From positions 3,940,800 to 4,004,799 of the forward strand of contig NW_004624881.1 in assembly GCF_000247695.1 (NCBI RefSeq): a stretch of 64,000 nt of DNA. Direction: 5' to 3'. This document shows positions 36,130-48,834 of the stretch, one piece after another; within the stretch, counting starts at the first letter, position 1; the number at the start of each line of letters is the position of its first letter. The position numbers and the translations under genes were made by a program. Under the pieces are notes generated by a model. It worked only from the letters and a program-made list of their open reading frames with translations. It made no database searches and was not told the DNA's origin. The DNA comes from Heterocephalus glaber (taxonomy: Eukaryota > Chordata > Mammalia > Rodentia > Bathyergidae).

Positions 36130-37820
36130 TCTCTACAGAAACTTAACTTTCTGCCTTGAAGTTAGTCAATTATGCTTCATATTCTTTGAAACTGTGAGCC
36201 ACATAAACCCTTTCTCTCTTTACTTATCAGATGTCACGAATTTTATGTCACCAATAAGAAAGCTGACCAAAACATGGTCAGTTAGGGGATGGACCTGGAA
36301 AAGCAGGATTCTGATGCAATTGAAAACTTCCTGAGTGTCTCTCTCTTAACCTAAGAGTTTGCTTAAGAGTAAGACTAAGGGCAGCAAACTAATGAATCTG
36401 ACAGAGGAAATTTGAAGGCAGCTCAATGTTTGGTCAGAGGCATGGGTACTTCTGACAAAATTCAGCCAGAATTACAGTGAAAGTTAAGAGGAAAAACCCC
36501 ATTTGAAATATTTTCAGTTTCCTCACAAAGGAAAAACCTGAAAAGTTAAGGTCATGGAAAGTGTGGATGCTAAATACACTAGCAGTAAAAAGGAAACAAA
36601 TACATTGTACCAGAGTAATAGTAAAGAAGGCTGAGGGCATCTCAGCAATCAGCAAGACTCCACTCTTCACTGGCTGACAAGTGCAAAAAGATAATATTAA
36701 ACTCCTGAGAAGATTTTGCTTTGGGATGAGAACCCCAGGGTACCCTACTGGATATGAATGCCTGCAGAATTCATTTCCACAGGATGTGGTTCATAGGGCT
36801 CAACCATCCAGAAACTCAGAGATCAGAGCAAGCCTAATCCAAAGAGAGAGGCCTTCCTAGTGCTCGAGCTGGTGGCCTACATCAGCATCATACATGTGAT
36901 GGTTTTACTAGCCTGATGGAGCCCACTCAGATTTCAGAAGGCTTGAGAGGACAGGGAGTGCATCTCTGAGAGGGAAATGTGTGAAGGTCTGTGAATAAAC
37001 TCAAGAGAGCTATAGAGACTCCAAGAAGATGGAGAAATTTAGAATGCAGAATGTCTGTGAGAAGCCACAGGCGGTAAGCAGAGCGAGCCTCAGAGAGAGG
37101 CCAGGAGAACTACAGCCATCAGTGCTGTAGGAGGTGGGCTTCCCAAGCACTTCAGGGCTCACATCTCACTAAAGTGTGTCCCAGGTACCAGACTTGGAAA
37201 TACAGAACTAAATGTTTCCCCTGCTGGTTTTGGTCTTGCTTTGGTCTAATTTATTCTGTTCCCCTATTTCCTCTGTTTTGGAATGGGCATATTTATTCTT
37301 TGACATTGTATGCTGGAAGTTTTTGACATTTTTTTTGATATTACAAGGGCTCAAAACTGTGATTCCTTGAGTGTCAGAAGATGCTTTGAATGCAGACTTT
37401 TCAACACTGATGAAAATGTTAAAACTATTGCAACTTGCAGAGTTGGAGTGTGCATTGTGCATAAAGAAATGGACATGAGTAATTTGGGAGCCAGGGCAAA
37501 ATGCTCCTGTTCAGATCTAGAATGTACCCCCAAAGCTTCAAGTGTTCAGAGTTGGGGCTTTTGCACTGTGATTGCATCATGGAGGCACTACAGCTCACTT
37601 TATGTCAGGAGAGAGGGCTTGAGGAGAACAGATGGGTCATTGCTTGTGACTTGGAAGGTTGTATCTCTGTCTCTGGCTCCTCCTTTTGCTCTCTCTTTCC
37701 TGGCTGTCATGACATGAGCAGCTGCCCTGACCTTGCGCTACTTCTGACCTTTCTGCCTGGAGAGGCAGCAAACCATGAACTGAAAATGTGAGTCAAAATA
37801 AACCTTTCCTTCTTTACACC
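36130..37820 (+). mobile_element. ERVL-MaLR element: 5' LTR end, internal part, 3' LTR
   Basis: The 5' LTR tail (gaaactgtgagccacataaa ... ttatgtcaccaataagaaag) ends near 36,275. An internal region follows, with the MaLR-typical stretch near 37,220-37,350 (tgctggttttggtcttgc, ggaatgggcatatttattc, acattgtatgctggaag). A second LTR at about 37,440-37,815 has acccccaaagcttcaagtg, ctggctgtcatgacatgagc and tgagtcaaaataaacctttc. Noncoding, as MaLR internals are. Confidence 0.7.
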
Positions 37821-38089
37821 GTGGGTACTGGGTGTAGAGTAGCCATCAGTGGACCAAGTTCAAGACAACAGGAAGCACACATAGGGTTGCAGGCTGAACA
37901 CACTGGTTTCCAGCCTGACAGCCAGAAACCAGCCAGAACATCACTGGAGTTAAAGGTGAAGGCTTGCTGAGATTATCCACTGCCTCACCATAAATCTATA
38001 GCTGGATTCCTGGGATTAATCAACTCAGACCTGAGCTATGTCTGTCCAAAATGTGTACCAGCAACAGCAGAGACAAGCCCTGATGTGGA

Positions 38090-38370
38090 CATATTTTTTC
38101 TTCTTTTTTTGTTTTCTTTCTTTCTTTTTTTGATTGTTTATTCTTGTTTTTATATGAGTGTGAATATGGTTTCTAGTTTGTTGTTGTTGTTTGGTTCTAG
38201 TATTGTTTTTATTTATTTCTTCTCTCTTTCCCTCCTGACTTCTTCACCAGTTTTCCAAACTTCATGTTATCTTCCTTTGTCCTCCAGCCTTCTTCTGATC
38301 TCTCTTTCTTCATCTAATTTTCTATTTGTCCCCCAACCTCTTTTAAGATATCTCCCCTAAGAATAAATCA
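38090..38370. other. Pyrimidine-rich tract
   Basis: Long run of T- and C-rich sequence (cttctttcttt units, then ctctttccctcctgac). Possibly the start of the L1 5' region or an old L1 tail. Any frame here is compositional. Confidence 0.4.
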
Positions 38371-38850
38371 TGGTATTTGGGGCATATTTATTGTATACAA
38401 TTTTTGAATTTGTTTTAGACTTTGTTATATAACCACAAATCTAGTTCATATGGTTAAAGGTGGAAAATTAATAGTTGGCACAGTTTGCCAATTTTTAAGC
38501 TGTGTTTGAGGCTACTATAATTACTGATTGTCCTACTTGAACTGAGGTAATATAATTGTTATAATCAGTTGTTCTTCTTGGTATACCAGACAGATATTAC
38601 CTGAGTGTCATAAACAATACAATAGGCCAGTGCCAAAGAAGCAGGAGCTAGTTCCAATAGGCAGAAACTTCTCATTCCCAATAAATTGAAGGAGTAGGAT
38701 CTGGCAATAGATTTAAAATGCAAAAGCCAGCTACATTTGCAAGAGATCTCTGAAAAGTAGCCACTTCCTAAGTGTTCTCAATGCTAGCAATAAAGCTACC
38801 TGGATAAGAAATTTACAAGCATCAGCCCAGGAATTAAACTATAAAAAAGT
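38371..38850 (+). mobile_element. L1 5'UTR (AT-rich type)
   Basis: Lies directly upstream of an L1 ORF1 remnant and matches, in reverse, the 5' portion of the rearranged L1 at 31,150-31,650. Unlike the 5' regions at 15.1, 53.7 and 63.7 kb. Confidence 0.6.
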
Positions 38851-38852
38851 AG

Positions 38853-39590
38853 AGAATGAGAAGACATAGATGCAAGATGCAAACCCAGACTTCCAGTTTG
38901 CAAGTGCAAACTTGGGAGCAATGAGATGAAACAATTTGGAAGCCATCCACCCGCACTCTCTGAAGTGGTAATAGCTGAAGTAACAAAGCAAATGAACGAG
39001 ACTATAGAAAAAAAGCAAATCTGAAATAATTTCTCAGATAACTACAGAGATGGTGACCATAATAAAGGACATGGGTAGTGACTCTAGAGCAAATAGAGAA
39101 AAAAATGGAGGACCTTTGGGAAATGATGGAAATCATGAACACTCAATGTAGGAAAGCAATGGAATCCATGAAGCAGATTCAAAAATATGTCCAGGATATT
39201 AAATATTCCACTGAAAGTATGTGCAGGAGAATGAGGAAACATGAATACAGAATATCAGTTGTAGAAGACAGGATTGTGGTTACCAATCATGAAAAGAAAG
39301 AGTACTCAGGCTGGGGATTTAGCTCAGTGGTGTCCCCGCCTGCCTCACAAGCTCAAAGTCTTGAGTTCTATCTCTAGTACAAAAAAGAAGAAAGTGTACT
39401 TAAAAATAATAAAATACCACACAAAAAAATCAGTCCAACAGCTGCCACATGATGCAAAGAACAACACAAGATTGATTAGTCAAAAAACAGGAGACAGCAC
39501 AAATGACATAAAAAAACATTTACAGAACTAATGGGAGAAAACTTCCCAAGCACGGAAAAAGAATTTGACATAAATATAAATGAGGAATAG
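38853..39590 (+). pseudogene. L1 ORF1, broken and SINE-interrupted
   Basis: The start context gaatgagaagacatagatg shows an immediate stop. The coiled-coil region is readable at 39,078-39,300 (MESMKQIQKYVQDIKYSTES). A SINE then splits it before the RRM-like end. Inactive. Confidence 0.8.
39308..39386 (+). mobile_element. ID-type SINE in L1 ORF1
   Basis: ctggggatttagctcagtgg ... tgagttctatctctagtac, then an A-rich tail. Flanked by near-identical agaaagagtact / agaaagtgtact. Confidence 0.88.
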
Positions 39591-41920
39591 GATCAAAAAT
39601 AAATATATGCCAAGTCATATAATAGTTAATAACCCAGAAATTCAGCACAAGAACAGAATATTAAAAGTTGTTAGAGAAAAGAAACAAATCACCAATAAAA
39701 GAAAGTCCATCTGAATCACAGCAGACTTCTTAACACAAACCCTCAAGACAAGGAAATCTTTGAGTAAAGTATTCCAAGAAAAACCCTAAAAGAAAACAAC
39801 GTCCAGCCCAGATTGATGTTCACTGCATAACTATATTTCAAAACTTATGGAGAAATAAGATACTTCCATGACAAAGAGCAACTGGAGAAATTCATGACCA
39901 TCAAACCACAACTCCAGTGTGTTCTGAAGGACATGAGTACTAAAACTCCATGAACTCCAATAAAGTGAATCTGCCAAGCAGCACAAGTAAATAAACAGAG
40001 GGCATAAGGGGTACCAAAAACAGCAAAATAACCTGAGAAGGATAAGTTCATACATAGCAGCTATAACCACCAATGTAAATGGGCTTTCTTCACCAATCAA
40101 AAGAAACAGACTGCAAGAATGAATCAAAAAGCAAGATCCAACAATATGCTGCTTACAAGAAACACATTTAATTCAAAAAGAAATTCATAGACTGAAAGTC
40201 AAAGGATGAAAATCAATACACATGACAGGAACCTGGACAAAAGGAGTAGTAGATATTCCATTACAGGCACAGTGGGTTTTAAGCCAAGACAATTAAGAGA
40301 TAAAAAGGTCACTACATCCGTGTAAAAGGAACAATCCAAGAGGAAGTGATAACAATCACAAATATGTATGCACCAAATACTAGTACACCCAACTATATAA
40401 AACAAATATTAACAAACATGAAAAATCAAATAAGTGCTAATACAATTGTAATAGGGTACCTCAATACCCCATTGTCACAAATAGACAGATCAACTAGATG
40501 AAAAATCAACAAAGAAATATTAGAACACAATCAAACTTTTGAACAAATGGACTTAGTAGATGTCTACAGAATGTTCCATCTCACAATATCAGAATACACA
40601 TTCTTCTCTGTTTCATATGGGATGTTCTCCAAAATAGACCACATGGTAGCTCATAGGACATACTTAAATAAATCCCAAGGAATTGAAATTATCCCATGCA
40701 CATTATCAGACTGAAGTGCAATGAAATTGGAAATCAATGGCAAAAGAAACCACAAATCTTCATAAACACATGGAAATTAAATAACTCCCTTCTGAACAAC
40801 CAATGGGTCACAGATGAAATTTAAGAAGATAGTTTCTATAATGAAATGTCAATGCCAGTACAACATCCTGGAATTTATGGGATGCAATGAGAGCAGTACT
40901 ACATGGGAAATTTATAGCAGTGAATTCCCATATCAGAAAAACAGAGCAAGCTCTATTAAAAATCCTGATGTTGAACCTCAAGCTTCTAAAAAGAAAAGCT
41001 AGTTAAGCCAATAAATAATACGAGGGAGGAAATTTTAAAAAAATCAGAGCATAAATTAATTTAAATGAAAATAAGAAAGCAGTACAAAGAATGAATCAAA
41101 GAGATGGTTCTTTGAAAGAGTACATGAATTTGACAAACCCTTAGCCAACCTTATCAAAAAATAAAGGATTAAAAGTCTCTGATGCATGTGATTAGGAATG
41201 TAAAGAGTGAAATCACAACAGATCCTGGTGAAATCCACAAGGTCATCAATACCTTCTTCAACAACCTTTATTCTAATAAAATGAAAATCACAGAAGAAAT
41301 GGGCAGATTCCTAGGTATATATAAATTACCCAAGCTGAATCAAGAAGATATAAAAATTCTAAATAAACCAACATTAGTCAATGAAACTAAAGATGAAATT
41401 AAAACCTTCCAACCTATTTCAAATTATCAATTATTCATTTTAATCATTTTAATCACTAGGTCCAAAGGTGTAGGGGTTGTAGGAGGGAAATGGGAAAGGA
41501 AGGAAGGGAAAGGAAAAATTATGAGAAAAGAAAAAAAAATGGAAATGAAAGCCATGTAAATAGGGAAGGGTGGAGAGGTGAAGGGCGCACAGGTAATGGG
41601 GGAAAAATAAGAACCAAGATACGTTATGTACAGGTACAAGCACCCAATGATAAATGTAAATGTATTGTGTACCTAAAATGTACCCATCAGAGAATTGAAG
41701 GAAAAAAAAAAGTACCAACCAAGAAAAGCTTAGGTCCTGAGGGATTCTCTACTGAATTCTATGAGAAATTTAGAGAACACCTGATATCACTACTTCTCAA
41801 ATTCTTTAATGAAATTGAATGGGAAGCAATTTATTCCTGAAAGCAAGCATCACCCTGATACCAAAAGCAGAAAAGGATACAACCAAAAAAGAAAACTGCA
41901 GGCCATAATTTCCAGGGGCA
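39591..41920 (+). pseudogene. L1 inter-ORF and ORF2, broken
   Basis: Collinear with the L1 at 16.0-18.0 kb. Endonuclease landmarks: aatgaatcaaaaagcaag (40,120), atagaccacatggtagc (40,635). The RT N-terminal part continues to gggattctctactgaattc (41,745), and the element ends near 41,920. A second L1 tail interrupts it at 41,425-41,713. Many stops. Confidence 0.85.
41425..41713 (+). mobile_element. 5'-truncated L1 tail nested in L1 ORF2
   Basis: Purine-rich L1 3'UTR (gagggaaatgggaaagga ... caagatacgttatgtacag ... gtgtacctaaaatgtaccc) ending in an A-run at 41,700-41,710. It splits the host ORF2 between attaaaaccttccaacc and taccaaccaagaaaagc. Confidence 0.85.
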
Positions 41921-42029
41921 GCACTCTCCTGAGTCAGACTGAAGCCACATTCCCTTTTAAGATGGCTCAAAAATTATACTTGGAACAATTTCATACACTG
42001 TTACTGACATATCTATGAGTTTAAAACTA

Positions 42030-42480
42030 TTGACAAGGATTTTGAATTCCATTCCCAGCGAGGAATTGCAATAAGTATGAAAAATATAGAAGGAAGATAA
42101 TGTTGGAAATGGTAAGAAAGCCAAGATTAAATGTTTCTGTTAAGTAACATTTACTTCCATGTTCAATAGATGGAAAATAATAAAACACAAAACTAATATT
42201 TATTAAGCATTCATAAAATTCATGTTTTAGCACTTCACATTTTAAATATCCCAAAATGTATTCCAGATGGATTAGAGATATAGATACATAATGTATTTCT
42301 ATAGAATTGCCTGCATATAATCTAAAACATTCTATAAAAAATAATTTACTTTTAAAGCAAGGCAGAGATATGTTTTTCCAACAATGAGCCACTAATGAAA
42401 TATTATTTGATACATAAAATTTAAGAATAGTCACCTAGATAGCATATCATGGCCAAAGCCAAGAGACTGATAACAGATGA
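42030..42480. other. AT-rich stretch, nothing recognised
   Basis: A 135-codon antisense frame exists at 42,027-42,434, but it is compositional and resembles no known family. Confidence 0.4.
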
Positions 42481-42494
42481 AAATAAGCTGTTTT

Positions 42495-42655
42495 CAGCCA
42501 AGCACAATGACCCAACTTCTCCAGTGACTGAGGATGCCAGGGAACTCAGGGAGACCTTGTCTCAAAATATAAAAAGGCTCAGGCTTGTGTAGCATGCAGG
42601 GAGCCCTGGATTTAATCCTCAGCACCACTCACAGACACAGACATAGACACACACA
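42495..42655 (+). mobile_element. Composite SINE: B1 followed by ID (B1-dID type)
   Basis: A short 7SL/B1-derived part (gtgactgaggatgccaggga ... gagaccttgtctcaaaata) is followed by an ID part (tgtgtagcatgcagggagcc, ttaatcctcagcacc) and an ACAGAC-rich tail. The reverse order to the element at 32,451. Confidence 0.7.
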
Positions 42656-42744
42656 AACACATTTTCCCTCTAAGACAAATCAATACATGTTAACATTTTT
42701 CATATACTCTACAAATCTTTGAATAAGGACCATATGTAATTCTT

Positions 42745-42836
42745 TTTTGTTTGTTTGTTTTGGTACCAGGGATTGAACTCTGGTCCTTGTGCTTGCGCAG
42801 CAGGCGGCGAAACCACTGAGCTAAATCCCTGGCCCA
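42745..42836 (-). mobile_element. Young ID-type SINE with perfect target duplication
   Basis: Minus-strand copy with TTTG-rich tail, flanked by a perfect 16-bp direct repeat accatatgtaattctt (42,729-42,744 and 42,837-42,852). Confidence 0.93.
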
Positions 42837-43273
42837 ACCATATGTAATTCTTAATGTGAAACATACCAATTAAACAACAACAAAATATCATGCTGTATCC
42901 AATAATCTTGTAAAACATCAAAGGCTGAGTGGTGCTAAGTTACACGAGGACAGAGGAAGGGAGAATTCTCCAGTGTGTGTGTGGACTTGAGATCTGAGGA
43001 CTGCGCTCTGGAGCCCAGCCTGCTGGTGCCTAGTTAGCTTACACTGCATCCAGCATAGACACCAGAACTTCTGCTTAGGATGTGGACACAGAACAAATTC
43101 TCAGAATGGGTCACAGTAAGAGAAACAACATTGGTAATTTACAAATTCTTGTTAGTAATTAATATTCATTCTTTGGTATATGTTAATCAAACAAAATTAT
43201 TTATTCCTAAACAAAAACAAGGATCAATGTAAGCAATTTGAGACAGAAGAAAATAAATAGTAAATGTGGTCCC

Positions 43274-43490
43274 TGAGTGTGGTCACATAAATCTCTGGCC
43301 CCAGCTACTCCTGAGGCTGAAGCAAGAAGATCAAGGCCAGCAAGGGCAACTTAGTGAGACCTTGTCTCAAAATATAATAAGGAAGGGTCAGGGATGAAAC
43401 TCAATGCTAGATCACTTGGCTAGCAGAAGTTCCATCACTGGAACAAATTAATACATGAATAAATGAATGAATAAATAAATAAATAAGTAG
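43274..43490 (+). mobile_element. Composite SINE: B1 followed by ID (B1-dID type)
   Basis: B1 part (ctggccccagctactcctga, gaggctgaagcaagaagatc, gagaccttgtctcaaaata), then a decayed ID part (agggatgaaactcaatgct ... aagttccatcactgg), then an AATA microsatellite tail. Confidence 0.75.
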
Positions 43491-43499
43491 CAGATAAGA

Positions 43500-46400
43500 T
43501 TTTTTAAAATCTAGGACACCTTCTTTTTATCAGTATTTTAAAGCCATGGAAATACAAATCTTTGAATGTTTTAATTGAAAAAGCTAAAAATGGTGATGAT
43601 TTAAAAATGAAGTACATTCATGTACTGGAGATTTGATGAATCATATTACATGGCATACTCAATTTGTACAGAATGACATTACCCTATAGAAATTGGTTAC
43701 TTACATGTGTATCCTTGGAAGAAAAGCATTTTAGATGTCAATTTTTTCAGATATTTGCATATGCATAAATGGGAGTGGGACACAGAATTAAACACAAAAT
43801 GCATGCTTTACGTACATAGAGCCTAAAGGTAATCTGATCCATATTATTCAGCTTGTGCATGGAGCCAAGGCTGTGTACATGGACAGCACAGGCATTGGAT
43901 GAGTAATTTTTCAATGGTGGCATCCAGCTGGTGCTCAAAAGTTTTGGATTTTGAAATATTTCAGGTTAGAGACACTTAATCTGCTATTTGAGGATATTTA
44001 GAAGACAGCTGGTAGTAGAACTAAATGAGTCACTGTAAATGCTAAGCTATACAGAAAGAATGTTAAATTTTCAAATGCAAAAATCTCAAAATGAATAATG
44101 CCCAGAATGAGGTTGTTGATACATGAGTTCAATAATAACTGATCAGCTTGAAGGAAGTTCTATTCACAGGCAACTGAGACCGAAGCACACAGATTTTATT
44201 TAAAAATGAGAAATCTCAAGCCACGTTTTCCTCATGTTTATTAAGAATTTGAAAATATAAGTGATTAAAAAGGACAGTGACAAGAATTAATATGAGTGAA
44301 ATGGGAGAGGAGGAAAGAGAGGATGAGGCTGAATTTAATATAAAACCCTAAATATCAACAGAAGTCACATTTTCAAACTAGTTTTGTCTGAGGCCCTGGT
44401 GAACAGTTTATTTATTTCCCTATAATTAAAGGCAAAGGACTAGGCACAGCAGGTCAGAATCACTGATGACCAAGCAGAACCACAGTGCTTAGGTTTGCTC
44501 TGGGTGTTTAAAGCTTCCCAGATCCTATGAAAGAGGTGCAATGTCTTCTAAAGAACATTCAGTAGGTAAGACTTGAGGAACTTTATGCCTTCCAGAATGT
44601 CCCAGGCATTCTAGAGGTCAACAACTCAGACACATATTTTGCTTGAGAGAGGCTATTAGAAATTTTGTTATTTAAAGTTCACTGATGAGGGAGGTGATTT
44701 TTGCTGTTGATCTGCTATGCATCCCTATTTTATCTTTTGTAAAATGAGTTGATTGGGTTGTGTATTTGTCATAGTATATTTCTTTTAATATTAAATGAAA
44801 GCATATCTTGAGAGATGCTGTATGAATGCAAGATATTAGTTAGAGCAAGGTAATAAATGTGAAGAATCCTTGCAAGACTCCCCGTGGCTTTGGTAAATTC
44901 ATTCATGCTTTCAACCTGCGTAGAGCCCTTAATTACATCAGTGTGCATCTCTGGTTTGACTAAGAGCATATCAGAATACGCAAGTAGCTGATCATCCAGG
45001 AACCAAAAATCTAGTACAGAAAAAGTTTCAAAAATGTTTGCTGGTCGGAGTGAACTTTATTGCAAGATCACTCAAGAAAGTGACAAGATTTGAATAATAA
45101 TGTAACATTTATAAGTGCATTCAGTGAACAATATTTTAAGAGAGATTTATAAGAATTAACATATGTCTTGAAAAAATCTAATGGGAAGCAGGAAAAATGG
45201 AAAAAAAGAAATCTCATAGAGATTAATTAGTATACTAAGTCACAAAGGAATTAAAAGCTGAATAAAAATGAAAATTCAAGTTGGTCTGAAAGGAAGGTCT
45301 ACAATATTTGGCTTTTATATGAAACAGAGCAAAAGCCACACTCTTTAGGGCTATGAGTATAGATAAAGCTTACTGTTTACAGAAAGAAAGACTCATGAAG
45401 AAAGAGGCACATGTGTTGGAACTTGGAGAATGTGATTTACAAAAGTAGAGTTATGGAAAGAAAAACACTTAGAAGAAAGATAACCTTGCTGAGAAGAGGT
45501 CTACATTCAGATTACTGTATTGGAATAATGTCAGTAAAAACACAGAGAGTTTGTACAAAAATACAGGACAGACGACTCAAAGTAGGTTTTTGGATAATTT
45601 TCTTCACCACCTGGCTAAACAGATTAATACAAAGATAAAAGTTTTGTGGCCTGGATCACGTGAAATTTGATCTTTTAGAAAGAATAGCACATTGCAATTG
45701 TAAAAAATCAAAAAGTAGTGTGTTGGAGCAACTGAGAACTTGTGTAATTATTTCCATGATGTCAGAGGGCTGAAGTGCAAATAGGATAATATTTTCTCAT
45801 TGTAATGGTGTCACCAGAGAGGGTTCAAGGGGTTTTCATATGAAGGAAACAGGACATCAGTTTGCCCTGTGGAGTAGGCTCTTGTCTCTCACCATGGAAA
45901 AACAGTTTTGCACACATCCAAGAGAGGCACAGGCAAATGAGACAGAGTTAGAAATTGAGAGGCAGGAGGGAAAGGACTCCAGCATGAGTGGTGAGGGGTA
46001 GGCACACCGTGCTGGACATGTGCAGACTGGGCAGCTGCCCAGAAACCACAGCAGCTTTCATGAATGTGCCAGGTGACTGGAGTAGTTTGCTCCTTATCTC
46101 AGCTCTGCTTTTGCAGCTCCAACTGACCTTCACCAAGTAAGAATGTTCATCTCAATGGAAATGAGTTGCCCCTCAAGCCATGCGGAGTCCCTGGAGATTC
46201 TCCCTGCTTGGGGGCAGCTTCCTTTCCCATCATGGGGTAATTTCCCCACTTAAAGAGATAGCCTCATCATGAGCTGCTCTGCTGAGCTCTGCTTTCCTGG
46301 AATTTTAGGTGATTGCAGGTTGGAAAGAATGGCTGGAGACATCCATGCCTCCCACCAGGGCATCAGGGAGAGGACTTTTTAAACATTGGAGTTTGGATGT

Positions 46401-47110
46401 CCTGAAACCCTGAAAAGTACTTTACTCTTATTGTGGGTCTTCAGTCTTGTAGGGGGATGCGATGTGCCAGATAAATTTAGGGCTAGAGAACCTTGCCACA
46501 CAGACACTGCTTCATTGATGAACATGCCTGTGTGGCAGGATGAGCGGGACTCAGACCCAGAGTTCTAAGGTAAGGTAGGAGAATCAAACATGCTGAGAAC
46601 AGGGAAGCCCAGCTTCCCCTTATTGTTAGTCAGTCACTGGGAATCTGCAGGTCTCCCTCCAGTCTTAGTGCATTGCTCAGGCTAGACAGAATTCAGGTGT
46701 TGGCCAATGTTGCTTTGCAAGTGTTCTGTGTAAACATTAAGTAGTGTATGAGAAAGAAGCAGAGCCTTGAATCTGCAATGCATGGTCACTGTCTGGTCAG
46801 AAACGCAGAAAGTAAAAGGATAGAGTGCAGGTTTGGAAGCCTGGTGTGAGTTTGATCACAGCTTAGGTCTCTAGTTTCCTTATCTCCTATCTCTTGATTT
46901 TCTTATTTTTATTCTATATCAATAATATTCTTTTCCAAATAGTTGCAGTTCCCTTTTTTACAGTTGCAGCTGGAAGAAGGAACAGTTCTGCCATTCTTTT
47001 TGTATATGGTACTATGCCTAGCCTTCATGTCTTTATCTGGGAGACCAATCAGTCTGTTGGCAGAATGCAGCAGGTCCAAGGCACAAGCTAGGGTCAGAGC
47101 CCACAGTCTG
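43500..47110. other. Intergenic stretch, no gene recognised
   Basis: Mostly AT-rich. A GC-richer segment at 45,750-46,720 holds short frames (46,386-46,568, with a hydrophobic N-terminus) that I cannot link to a family. No RNA gene and no clear L1 were seen. Confidence 0.4.
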
Positions 47111-47130
47111 CACTCAACCACCTCACTCTT

Positions 47131-47166
47131 ACACTTGATCTTAGCCAAAAGGCTAAGAAGCAATAG
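47131..47166 (-). pseudogene. U2 snRNA 5' fragment, retro-inserted
   Basis: Read on the minus strand, about 34-35 bases match the 5' end of U2 snRNA from its first nucleotide (attgcttcttagcc, ttttggctaagatcaagtgt), with three differences. A perfect 13-bp direct repeat ccacctcactctt flanks it (47,118-47,130 and 47,167-47,179). No poly-A. This is a 3'-truncated snRNA pseudogene of the type known for U2, inserted by retrotransposition. Nonfunctional. Confidence 0.85.
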
Positions 47167-47530
47167 CCACCTCACTCTTGCCTCATTTATCTCTCTCTCA
47201 AATTCCTGTCCATCTCAGTTTCTCTCCAACTCCAGTGATCTTTCTGTTAGCATGAACTGTCTTTCACTCTTAGTCAATTTGCACTCTCTGAACCCCACCA
47301 ACAGGACTCCTTTCCACTCTCCATCCCATTTCTTTATCCATATATAAAAGCCACCTGTGTTAGAGGTATTTTACAGTATTCAGGGCATACTGAAGTTCTC
47401 TTAATTTTATATTTGTGATTTGACGAGTATTTGTCATATAATAAGCTTTGAGGATGCTATTACACAGTTGTAAGGCATTATGCCAAAAATACACACTATT
47501 GTAGGAGACTTAAATTTCCTCTCCTCCCTC

Positions 47531-47628
47531 CAAAGTTTGGACATTTTGTTGTGGTTAGTGACATTTGAGCCCAGGGCCTTGTGCATTCTAGGCAACTACT
47601 CTGCCAGAGGACTGTACCCCACCCCGAG
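47531..47628 (-). mobile_element. Old ID-type SINE (minus)
   Basis: Reverse-complement tRNA-like body: gagcccagggccttgtgcat, gcaactactctgccagagg, ctgtaccccacccc. Diverged and without a clear tail. Confidence 0.6.
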
Positions 47629-48753
47629 ATGATTTTAGTTTCTGAAGTAAAGCGAAAATAGACAGATACCAGTAAGAATATTGTACAAACAAAACTGTGT
47701 GGCTAAGGAATGGAAATATGAGACCCTCAGAAGAGCAGAATATCTTATAGATGCCAACATTGGGACAGGGCTCAGGTTCCCATCATGGAGGAAGGGGAAG
47801 GTGCATGCTCTGGAGGCAGGCAGAGGGCATCCCTATAGGCAAGGGCTGCAGGCTTTCCCCAAGGGAGCTGCTTGGAAAGAGCCCAGGTTGACAGGGTCCA
47901 GAGTTTGGTGCCTGGGGACCATGCTGCAACAGCTTGTATTTAATGTAGGAAGTATTTTCCATCCAATAGTATTTGTTTACTTAAAAATATTTAAAATGCA
48001 CAAAACTACTTTATAGGCAACATTCTAAATACTTTACAGAATGACAATAATTGCTTTTTCTAAACTTCTACAATAAATACATGAAAATATTAATTTTATT
48101 TCAAAAATAAGGCTTCAAAATATTGTCTGAGGTCACTCAGTTTCAATGATCACTCTCAGGTGTTTGAATTATGTCCTTGTAATCTCCTTAAACAGCTTCT
48201 CCAGAAAAGTGTCCTGCACCAGAGTGCCCCAGGTCACCCTCCTTGATGATGTCCTGCTCTTACAACAACTCATTATTATTACCATAATATTGTTTAATCC
48301 ATTTCTATCTGTTGATTTCTCAATTTCTTGGAACTTGATTAATTTTGTCTTTTTTCCACTGGTAAAAAGGGGGACTTTACACTCAAAAGAATTTTCACAA
48401 GTAAAATATAGTGAATGTGGAGCAATTTAATAAAAGGACTTCAAGGAAAAGAGAATTGCTTCCTCAGAATTTATGAATTGGATGACAGTTAGTATAACTG
48501 TGAAAGGATTAACCACGCCACAACTTGATTAAACTTTGTTTCACAAAGTAAATTTTGTATCTTTAGAGAAACCTTTGGTGCTTTTACTATAAAACCTACT
48601 ATAGATACAGTTTACATTTAGAAATGACTTCAATCTAAACACTAGGCTCATTGTCCCTAGTATAAAATTGAAAAAATAAATCTATGTTTACATAAACATT
48701 TTTCTGATTTACAGATAATTCTGCAGGTATGCTAGTCTGAGAGAAATTGAAAA
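47629..48753. other. Upstream region of the OR2M-like pseudogene
   Basis: No gene recognised. The frame at 47,681-48,016 runs through a GC-richer patch of unknown origin. Confidence 0.4.
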
Positions 48754-48834
48754 ATGAAAAAAGTAAACACGGTATTTCTGTTACATAATCCTGCCCACTT
48801 GTTATGTGTGCTCTCCACAGTAAATGCATTCACC

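Noticed and set aside
42027..42434. 135-codon antisense frame beside the degenerate L1
   Set aside because: AT-rich, biased composition and no family resemblance.
46386..46568. Small frame with a hydrophobic start resembling a signal peptide
   Set aside because: 60 codons, no homologous family recognised, no splice or promoter context. Too weak to call a gene.
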